Positions 12,473-17,454 of a stretch of DNA of 17,454 bases are shown here, piece by piece. Numbering within the stretch: position 1 is the first letter of the stretch; the number at the start of each line of letters is the position of its first letter. The notes beneath the pieces were generated by a model. That model was not told the origin of the DNA, did not search any database, and was given only the letters and a program-made list of their open reading frames with translations. The translations under genes were made by a program, and so were the position numbers. Origin of the DNA: Candidatus Nomurabacteria bacterium (GTDB taxonomy: Bacteria; Patescibacteriota; Minisyncoccia; Phycocordibacterales; UBA9973); contig CALRBJ010000009.1 in assembly GCA_943354205.1 (NCBI GenBank), forward strand, positions 1 through 17,454. Direction: 5' to 3'.

Positions 12473-14725
12473 ATGGCAAAGAATATGAAACTCTTAATAG
12501 TGGAATCGCCTTCCAAAGCAAAGACGATTGAGAAATATTTGGACGGCGCTTTTACCGTGCGCGCGAGTGTCGGGCACGTGCGCGATTTGCCGAAATCAAA
12601 CAAAGCCGCGATAGATATCGAAGGCGGTTTTATTCCGCATTACGAAATTTCTAAAGGCAAAGAAAAAGTAGTCATGGAGCTGCGCGGCTTGGGCGAGGAT
12701 GCGAGCGAAATCATGCTCGCCACCGACCCGGACCGCGAAGGCGAAGCCATATCTTGGCATTTAAAACAAATACTGGATGGCGATAAAAAAGTAACTGCGC
12801 CTATCAAACGTGTAGCCTTTAATGAAATCACCAAAGAAGCAGTAGAGGAAGCGCTTAAAAATCCGAGAGATATAGATGACAAATTGGTGCAAGCACAGGA
12901 AGCGCGCAGAGTGCTCGACCGCCTGGTGGGCTACGACCTCTCGGGTTTGATTTGGAAAAAGGTGCGCTACGGCCTCTCGGCTGGGCGAGTGCAATCCCCC
13001 GCGCTCCGCATCATCATGGAACGCGAGCGCGAAATCCGCGCGTTTGTGCCAGAGCGATATTGGACGCTCGATGGACTTTTTAAAACTGAGAAAAATGAAA
13101 CTTTGCAATTGCATTGCAGTGAAGAACCACGCGATGAAAAAATTGTAGAAAAAATTCTCAAAGTTGGAAAAGAAAATAAGTGGATAGTAAAAGAAGTAAA
13201 AGAATCTGAACAAAAGCGCTCGGCGCGCGCACCGTTTACCACGAGCACACTCCAACAAGTCGCTTCAACCCGCCTCGGCTTTTCTCCTTCACGCACGATG
13301 CAGGTCGCCCAGAAACTATACGAAGCGGGGCACATCACCTATATGCGCACCGACTCCACAAACGTTTCCAAGGTTGCTCAAGAGCAAATCCTCGCTGTCG
13401 TCGCTAAAAAATACGGAAAAGAATACGCCGAAGCGCATATTTATAAAACAAAATCTAAAAACGCGCAGGAAGCGCACGAAGCCATTCGTCCCTCACATGT
13501 GGAGCAAATTTCGGCCGGCATGAACGATGAACAGAAAAAATTGTATCGCCTCATTTGGGAGCGCGCGATTTCCTCGCAAATGACCGATGCGAAACTAATG
13601 AAAACAAAATTACTCGCGAATGTATCCGTGAAGGACGGTCCTTCACCACATGGTGAAGGACCGTCCTTCACCATGCCAGATTTTGTCGCAAACGGCTCGC
13701 GTGTACTTTTCCCCGGCTGGCTCGCCTGCGATGTCGATGCGCGCGGCGAAGATGTGGAACTGCCAAAAGTAAAAGATGGTGAAGCGCTCACCCTCGTGGA
13801 ACTCTCGAGCACCGAAAAGGCTACCGAGCCACCCAATCGCTACAGCGAAGCGGGCCTGGTGAAAGAATTGGAATCACGCGGTATCGGCCGGCCTAGTACC
13901 TACGCCTCTATCATGCGCACTATCGAAGAGCGCGGATATGTACTAAAGGAAGGTAAAACTCTTTTCCCGACCGATACCGGCGAAGTGGTTTCGGGATTCT
14001 TGGAAGAAAACTTCCCTACCTATATTTCTGATACCTTTACCGCCCTAATGGAAGACCAGCTCGATGAAATCGCCGAAGGAAAAAGAGAATACACAAAAAC
14101 ACTGAAAGATTTTTACGGGCCATTTTTGAAAGAAGTAAAAGAAAAAGATAAATTGGCAAAAGCGACCAACATGGGCGAAGCGCCGGACGATGTGCTCTGC
14201 CCAAAATGCGGCGGCAAAATGATAATCAAACTCGCGCGCAATGGCAAGTTTTATTCTTGCGCAAACTACCCCGAGTGCATGGGCGCGCGCAAAATGGACG
14301 GCAGTGAAATGGCGGGCCCTAAAGAAATCGGCGAGATGTGTCCGCTGTGCGGCGATAAAAAAGGAAAGTCTGGCGGAGGCAAGCTCGTGCTGCGCGAAGG
14401 CAAATTCGGTATGTTTATCTCCTGCTCGCGCTATCCAAAATGCAAATTTATAAAAGAAGATGAAGAAGAAAAGAAAAAGAAAATGACCGGCGTCGTCTGC
14501 CCTACTTGCGGGAAAGGTGAGATGATGGAGCGCCGCGGACGCTTTGGCATATTCTACTCATGTTCAAACTATCCTGACTGCAAGAACGCAATCAAAGCCA
14601 AACCAACCGGCAATGTCTGCCACATGTGCAACAGCCTGATGATGGATGGCACCAAAACCATACCAGAGCGATGCTCAAACAATAAATGTCTAAATCATAG
14701 GCCTGATAAATTGGAGAAGAAATAA
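12473..14725 (+). CDS. topA: DNA topoisomerase I (type IA)
   Basis: A 750-residue enzyme that relaxes negative supercoils through a transient 5'-phosphotyrosine bond. The N-terminal Toprim domain shows KLLIVESPSKAKTIEKYL (6-23) and the acidic metal site ATDPDREGEAISWHL. The active-site motif is YMRTDSTN with nucleophile Y290. The later core has GLVKELESRGIGRPSTYASIM. The C-terminus has three regular four-cysteine zinc ribbons (C576/579/596/602, C623/626/651/657, C676/679/697/703) and a divergent fourth cluster (C716/719/734/739). Residues 386-400 (VKDGPSPHGEGPSFT) are an extra loop encoded by a near-perfect palindromic DNA element. Without it, LLANVS would run directly into MPDFVANGSRVLFPGW, as expected for the family. 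A terminator follows the stop. Confidence 0.97.
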   Translation: MAKNMKLLIVESPSKAKTIEKYLDGAFTVRASVGHVRDLPKSNKAAIDIEGGFIPHYEISKGKEKVVMELRGLGEDASEIMLATDPDREGEAISWHLKQILDGDKKVTAPIKRVAFNEITKEAVEEALKNPRDIDDKLVQAQEARRVLDRLVGYDLSGLIWKKVRYGLSAGRVQSPALRIIMEREREIRAFVPERYWTLDGLFKTEKNETLQLHCSEEPRDEKIVEKILKVGKENKWIVKEVKESEQKRSARAPFTTSTLQQVASTRLGFSPSRTMQVAQKLYEAGHITYMRTDSTNVSKVAQEQILAVVAKKYGKEYAEAHIYKTKSKNAQEAHEAIRPSHVEQISAGMNDEQKKLYRLIWERAISSQMTDAKLMKTKLLANVSVKDGPSPHGEGPSFTMPDFVANGSRVLFPGWLACDVDARGEDVELPKVKDGEALTLVELSSTEKATEPPNRYSEAGLVKELESRGIGRPSTYASIMRTIEERGYVLKEGKTLFPTDTGEVVSGFLEENFPTYISDTFTALMEDQLDEIAEGKREYTKTLKDFYGPFLKEVKEKDKLAKATNMGEAPDDVLCPKCGGKMIIKLARNGKFYSCANYPECMGARKMDGSEMAGPKEIGEMCPLCGDKKGKSGGGKLVLREGKFGMFISCSRYPKCKFIKEDEEEKKKKMTGVVCPTCGKGEMMERRGRFGIFYSCSNYPDCKNAIKAKPTGNVCHMCNSLMMDGTKTIPERCSNNKCLNHRPDKLEKK
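13628..13671. repeat. Nested palindromic element inserted in frame in topA
   Basis: The left arm 13628-13647 and right arm 13652-13671 are perfect 20-bp inverted repeats around a 4-base centre (ACAT). Each arm is itself a 19-base odd-centre palindrome: GTGAAGGAC-G-GTCCTTCAC on the left and the same with centre C on the right. It encodes TopA residues 386-400 without breaking the frame. The opposite strand is also open and encodes nearly the same peptide (KDGPSPCGEGPSFT). Confidence 0.92.
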
Positions 14726-14729
14726 AAAA

Positions 14730-14749
14730 CCCGTTAAATTAATAACGGG
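14730..14749. terminator. Bidirectional terminator between topA and the convergent unknown gene
   Basis: CCCGTTA (14730-14736) pairs perfectly with TAACGGG (14743-14749) around a 6-base loop. On the minus strand it is followed by TTTTTT, a good tail for the gene ending at 14774. On the plus strand the tail is the weaker ATTGGTTTT. It begins 5 bases after the topA stop. Confidence 0.85.
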
Positions 14750-14773
14750 CATTGGTTTTATTCAGATTTAGTA

Positions 14774-15133
14774 TTATCCTTTCCAACCTTCAAAAACAAA
14801 GGAGCAAGTTTTTAGAAATTCTTCAAACTCATCATTTGATAAATCTTCAGCAGTTGCAAGAGTATGTTCATCAAAAGGAATCTGGATTATTTTCCTTTCC
14901 TCTCTTTCAAAAACAAACTCAATATGTTTTCCTTTAGGAAAAACTTTTTCAACGGCGTCTTTAGTGAAAGAAACTAATTCGAGAATAGTTTCCTTATCGT
15001 TCACTTGAACCCACCATTGACTATTTGGTGTTTTTAATACTGATTCTTCTTTTCCTGCCCAAACAAGGTTATTGGCAGAAAATAAATATTTTCCTTCAGG
15101 AGAAAATCTTCTTTTAAATACTTGTATTTCCAT
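14774..15133 (-). CDS. Hypothetical soluble protein
   Basis: I do not recognise this 119-residue protein. It starts at the ATG at 15133 (MEIQVFKRRF). The frame is open to a TTG at 15154, but the ATG is better placed relative to the promoter signals. It is hydrophilic, with no signal peptide or membrane segment. The N-terminal half alternates hydrophobic residues like beta strands (YLFSANNLVWAG, NSQWWVQVND, TILELVSF). The C-terminal half is acidic and probably helical (ATAEDLSNDEFEEFLKTCSFVFEGW). It has one cysteine and no obvious catalytic motif. It stands alone between topA and the non-coding region, with its own promoter and a shared terminator. Confidence 0.75.
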   Translation of the reverse strand: MEIQVFKRRFSPEGKYLFSANNLVWAGKEESVLKTPNSQWWVQVNDKETILELVSFTKDAVEKVFPKGKHIEFVFEREERKIIQIPFDEHTLATAEDLSNDEFEEFLKTCSFVFEGWKG

Positions 15134-15143
15134 TTTTAATGAA

Positions 15144-15182
15144 TTTATACCCAAACACTACTCTCTTTTGAGATTCTGTCAA
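15144..15182 (-). promoter_or_regulatory. Promoter region of the hypothetical gene
   Basis: On the minus strand there is a consensus TTGACA (15182-15177), a 16-base spacer and TAGTGT (15160-15155). An alternative -10, TATAAA (15149-15144), lies 10 bases before the ATG at 15133. Either choice gives a very short leader without a Shine-Dalgarno. Confidence 0.5.
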
Positions 15183-15185
15183 TAC

Positions 15186-15220
15186 TGTTGCAAAACTAAG
15201 CGATAGCTTACAATGCAACA
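15186..15220. repeat. Hairpin next to the -35 box, possible operator
   Basis: TGTTGCA (15186-15192) pairs perfectly with TGCAACA (15214-15220). An inner stem TAAGC/GCTTA closes on a GATA loop (15197-15210). It lies 3 bases upstream of the TTGACA of the hypothetical gene and after the putative non-coding RNA terminator. It has no T tail on the minus strand, so it is not an obvious terminator for that RNA. It could be a protein-binding dyad. Confidence 0.4.
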
Positions 15221-15231
15221 ATTTTGGGGTA

Positions 15232-15266
15232 GAAAAAAAGGGCGAGGCTGTGAAGCTCCGCCCTTG
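15232..15266 (-). terminator. Strong intrinsic terminator with no ORF upstream
   Basis: On the minus strand, AAGGGCG pairs with CGCCCTT and an inner AGCT/GGCT part extends it to a 12-position stem with one mismatch and one G-U pair, loop TCAC. Seven T's follow directly (15239-15233). No protein gene ends here on the minus strand; rel is on the opposite strand. It must therefore end some other transcript. Confidence 0.75.
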
Positions 15267-15520
15267 AACCAAAGAAATTCAGGTTATGATTTTTTGTTAG
15301 TTGGATTTAGGTTAATCAATTTGGTTTAGATTAAGGGACCAACAGTTCTAATTTTCTTTGATCATTACAAATTTTTCAATGTCTGTTTTCTTCTCGTGCT
15401 TAATTTGAAGTGAAATCAATTTGATAGATTAGCCAGATTTGCGTGAGCACGATGTCCAGGCAAAAAAGATGGCCTTTTATTCAAATAGAACGAGGAAAAG
15501 ATAAAGAACAAATCTGTGTT
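15232..15520 (-). ncRNA. Putative unassigned non-coding RNA, about 290 nt
   Basis: A promoter (15527-15554) and a strong terminator (15232-15266) bracket this stretch on the minus strand, and no ORF of useful length lies between them. Complementary segments suggest structure: TCGTGCT (15394-15400) with AGCACGA (15446-15452), CAGATTTG (15434-15441) with CAAATCTG (15509-15516), and TTAATC (15312-15317) with GATTAA (15329-15334). The first two pairings cross, so together they would form a pseudoknot. I checked for tmRNA, RNase P RNA, SRP RNA and 6S signatures and saw none. This covers most of the 470-base gap between the hypothetical gene and rel. Ends are predicted, not measured. Confidence 0.4.
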
Positions 15521-15526
15521 ACGAAA

Positions 15527-15554
15527 ATCATACACCTTTTATAGGTGAATGCAA
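15527..15554 (-). promoter_or_regulatory. Promoter of the putative non-coding RNA, divergent from rel
   Basis: On the minus strand there is TTGCAT (15554-15549), 16 bases, then TATGAT (15532-15527). Its -35 is the mirror image of the rel -35. No ATG or GTG lies 5-10 bases downstream of the -10, unlike the leaderless protein genes here. Confidence 0.5.
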
Positions 15555-15570
15555 GTCGGGCAAAGGCTCT

Positions 15571-15598
15571 TTGCATTTATCCATTTTCGTTCTAGACT
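15571..15598 (+). promoter_or_regulatory. Promoter of rel (leaderless geometry)
   Basis: TTGCAT (15571-15576), 16 bases, TAGACT (15593-15598), then 6 bases to the rel ATG. Its -35 forms an inverted repeat AATGCAA/TTGCATT (15548-15554 with 15571-15577) with the -35 of the divergent promoter. Confidence 0.55.
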
Positions 15599-15604
15599 AG
15601 AGAT

Positions 15605-17131
15605 ATGACAGAAAAGATTTTTGAAGAGTCCGCAAAAAAGGAAAAGAAAGTCCCCCACATAAAGGATTTGATGGATATGGCAAAGCCGACGACTCACAAA
15701 GATCGCGAACTTCTGACCAAGGCCTACCACTTTGCCGAGATGGCGCACGAAGGTCAACTGCGAAACTCCGGCGATCCATATTTTGTGCATGTTTTTGAAA
15801 CTGCTAAAAATCTGGCGAACCTAGGCATGGACACAAAGACCATCGCCGCTGGATTGCTCCACGACACAGTAGAAGACACAAAGGTCACAGAAAAAGAATT
15901 GGAAAAAGAATTTGGCGAGGAGATCGCCACACTGGTAAAAGGCGTGACCAAACTCGGAAAAGTAAAATACAAAGGGCACGATCGGCATGTAGAGAGTTTG
16001 CGAAAATTTTTCATCGCCGCTTCAAATGATCTACGTGTGCTCATAATAAAGCTCGCCGACCGCTTGCACAATGTACAAACCCTAGAGTACGTACGCGAAG
16101 ACAAGCGCCCGCGCATCGCCCTTGAAACCATCGAGATACATGCCCCGCTTGCAAACCGCCTCGGTATGGGAAAACTAAAGGGCGACCTGGAAGACGCCGC
16201 ATTCCCCTATGCATACCCAAAGGAATACAAAGAAATCGTAGATCTATTGGCTGAGCGCAGTTCGACAAAGAAAAAACACTTAGAAGAAGTAAACAAAATT
16301 TTAAAAAAAGAATTGGGTCGGCATCCCGAAGTGCATGTGGATGAAATAAATTTCCGTATCAAGCACAAATATAGTCTCTGGCGAAAACTCCAGCGCTACA
16401 ATATGGACATAGAAAAGATCTACGACATCAGCGCTCTGCGCATCGTGGTCGACACCATCGAGGAGTGCTATCGCGTGCTCGGCATCGTGCACTCGCTCTG
16501 GCGCCCTCTGCCGGGCCGAATCAAGGACTATATAGCTATCCCAAAGCCAAACGGCTATCGATCACTCCACACCACCATCTTTACCGGCGACGGCGGCATA
16601 GTGGAAGTGCAGATCCGTACAAAGGAAATGCACGCCGAAGCCGCATATGGAGTGGCCGCGCATTTTATGTACAAAGAGCAGGAGCACAAGAGGAAAAAGA
16701 GCACCCAGAGCGGGCACTTGGGTGGAAGCAAGCTCGAGTGGGTGGAAAATCTGGTCGGTTTGCAAAAGATGACCGAGGAGCCGGGCAAATTTATCGAGCA
16801 CTTGAAAATGGATTTCTTTCGCGACCGCATTTTTATTTTTACACCGAAAGGCGATGTGGTAGACCTACCCGAGGATTCCACTCCGATAGATTTCGCTTAT
16901 GCCATACACTCCAACATCGGCAATCATATCTACGGGGCCAAAGTCGGCTCGCGATTTATTTCTTTGGATGAAAAATTAAAGAATGGCGACATCGTGGATG
17001 TCATGGTAAAAAAGGATTGCCACCCAGTGGCCAAATGGCTCGAGCACACAAAGACCGCTCTCGCAAAGAAACACATTCGAAGCTACATGGAAAAAATAGC
17101 CCGCTCGCCCTATTCTAGGAAAAAATCTTAG
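15605..17131 (+). CDS. rel: Bifunctional (p)ppGpp synthetase/hydrolase, short Rel
   Basis: A 508-residue RelA/SpoT homologue that makes and degrades the alarmone (p)ppGpp. The N-terminal HD hydrolase domain is complete: H62, H86-D87 with E90/D91 (LLHDTVED), and ADRLHN at 151-156. The synthetase domain at about 245-358 has RIKDYIAIPKPNGYRSLHT (305-323) and VEVQIRT (333-339). The RIKD signature matches the RXKD type of bifunctional enzymes rather than the ExDD type of RelA. A TGS domain covers about 404-466. The protein stops about 40 residues later, so the helical, zinc-finger/conserved-cysteine and ACT/RRM domains of full-length Rel (usually above 700 residues) are missing. The reading frame ends cleanly with a stop 3 bases from the parB stop, so this looks like the native end. 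Confidence 0.95.
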   Translation: MTEKIFEESAKKEKKVPHIKDLMDMAKPTTHKDRELLTKAYHFAEMAHEGQLRNSGDPYFVHVFETAKNLANLGMDTKTIAAGLLHDTVEDTKVTEKELEKEFGEEIATLVKGVTKLGKVKYKGHDRHVESLRKFFIAASNDLRVLIIKLADRLHNVQTLEYVREDKRPRIALETIEIHAPLANRLGMGKLKGDLEDAAFPYAYPKEYKEIVDLLAERSSTKKKHLEEVNKILKKELGRHPEVHVDEINFRIKHKYSLWRKLQRYNMDIEKIYDISALRIVVDTIEECYRVLGIVHSLWRPLPGRIKDYIAIPKPNGYRSLHTTIFTGDGGIVEVQIRTKEMHAEAAYGVAAHFMYKEQEHKRKKSTQSGHLGGSKLEWVENLVGLQKMTEEPGKFIEHLKMDFFRDRIFIFTPKGDVVDLPEDSTPIDFAYAIHSNIGNHIYGAKVGSRFISLDEKLKNGDIVDVMVKKDCHPVAKWLEHTKTALAKKHIRSYMEKIARSPYSRKKS

Positions 17132-17134
17132 AGA

Positions 17135-17454
17135 CTACACTGAAAAGTTTTTTACATTGTACAAATCTGAATCGCTGTCGTTTTTCTCATCGATACTACG
17201 ATCATCGCTCATATCCACCGTGTCGTCTTCTATTTTCATTTCTGGCTCCGCGTTCGCAGTTTCTTCTTTTTTTATCTCGTCAAATTTGCGCACCATTTCT
17301 CCGCCGTCGGCGATTTTGTTTGATTTCATCAAGTCCAGTATCCCCTGCAAATCTTCATGGGTAAAGAAGTCGATCATGATCTGTCCGCCGTTTTCTCGAC
17401 GCTCAATGTGCACGCGAGTGCCGAGCGCTTCGCGGAGTTTGTCTTCCAATTCAA
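17135..17454 (-). CDS. parB: ParB chromosome-partitioning protein, C-terminal part (partial)
   Basis: Only the last 106 or so codons are in the window; the frame is open through the right edge. ELEDKLREALGTRVHIERR, then GGQIMIDFFTHEDLQGILDLM, is the ParB/Spo0J C-terminal dimerisation domain (usual form: LE..L...LGTKV.I....GG.I.I.F.S..DL..I). The CTP-binding and parS-binding parts lie outside the window. After the domain, about 60 residues form a very acidic tail (KIEDDTVDMSDDRSIDEKNDSDSD), which ParB usually lacks. A TTG at 17449 could be misread as a start, but ELEDK upstream continues the domain. The gene converges on rel with 3 bases between the stops and no terminator hairpin visible between them. 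Confidence 0.9.
   Translation of the reverse strand, partial: ELEDKLREALGTRVHIERRENGGQIMIDFFTHEDLQGILDLMKSNKIADGGEMVRKFDEIKKEETANAEPEMKIEDDTVDMSDDRSIDEKNDSDSDLYNVKNFSV

Noticed and set aside
15134..15154. TTG start at 15154 for the hypothetical gene
   Set aside because: It would overlap the likely -10 region. The ATG at 15133 gives a normal start and fits the promoter.
15452..15544. 30-codon plus-strand ORF (MSRQKRWPFIQIERGK...) upstream of rel
   Set aside because: Short, no ribosome binding site or promoter at leaderless distance, composition like the surrounding non-coding DNA, and it overlaps the proposed minus-strand promoter.
15232..15604. tmRNA, RNase P RNA, SRP RNA or 6S RNA in the gap before rel
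   Set aside because: No tRNA-like TTCGA arm or tag ORF, no RNase P core motifs, no SRP GGAAGG loop, and no clear 6S-type long helix. The RNA is left unassigned.
17135..17449. A complete small gene starting at the TTG at 17449
   Set aside because: The frame continues upstream to the window edge with ELEDK, which belongs to the ParB C-terminal domain. It is a partial gene.
1..17454. CRISPR arrays, transposases, phage or toxin-antitoxin genes
   Set aside because: I looked for repeat-spacer patterns, IS-type terminal repeats flanking an ORF, and typical small toxin/antitoxin pairs and found none.

Overview
The window looks like part of the chromosome of a small-genome bacterium, most likely a member of the Candidate Phyla Radiation (Patescibacteria, Parcubacteria-like). 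This is an inference. It rests on compact versions of core proteins (a 350-residue DnaX without its zinc module, a 90-residue MreD-like protein, a 508-residue Rel with no C-terminal regulatory domains), the FtsQ style, almost no Shine-Dalgarno sequences, and tight gene packing. UGA is used as a stop (at 4018), so the standard code applies. No phage, transposase, CRISPR array or defence locus is visible. The content is housekeeping.

Layout. Positions 28-11390 are one long minus-strand block. In transcription order it holds serS, an ftsQ-like gene, dus, dnaX, tRNA-Gln(UUG), an ABC-F ATPase, a membrane-anchored cupredoxin, an unknown exported protein, an mreD-like gene, mrdA (PBP2), greA and lysS, ending in a strong terminator. 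On the plus strand come dprA (11562) and topA (12473). A bidirectional terminator follows, then a minus-strand gene of unknown function (14774-15133). Next is a 470-base stretch without a protein gene, which probably encodes a minus-strand non-coding RNA of about 290 nt. Then comes rel (15605, plus) and, converging on it 3 bases away, the C-terminal end of parB, cut by the window edge.

Functions. lysS, serS, tRNA-Gln and dus serve translation. greA, topA, dnaX, dprA and parB serve transcription, DNA topology, replication, DNA uptake/recombination and segregation. ftsQ, mreD and mrdA serve division and wall elongation. rel makes and degrades (p)ppGpp.

The most notable signals are not genes. 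(1) Short, highly symmetric palindromic elements sit in frame inside conserved enzymes: a near-perfect 44-base one in topA, a paired one in dus and a decayed candidate in dnaX. They resemble Rickettsia palindromic elements in behaviour. (2) A 110-base imperfect inverted repeat separates the divergent serS and dprA. (3) At least seven genes have a -10 hexamer only 6-9 bases before the start codon, implying leaderless mRNAs. (4) A promoter-to-terminator unit without an ORF lies divergent from rel, with mirror-image -35 boxes.
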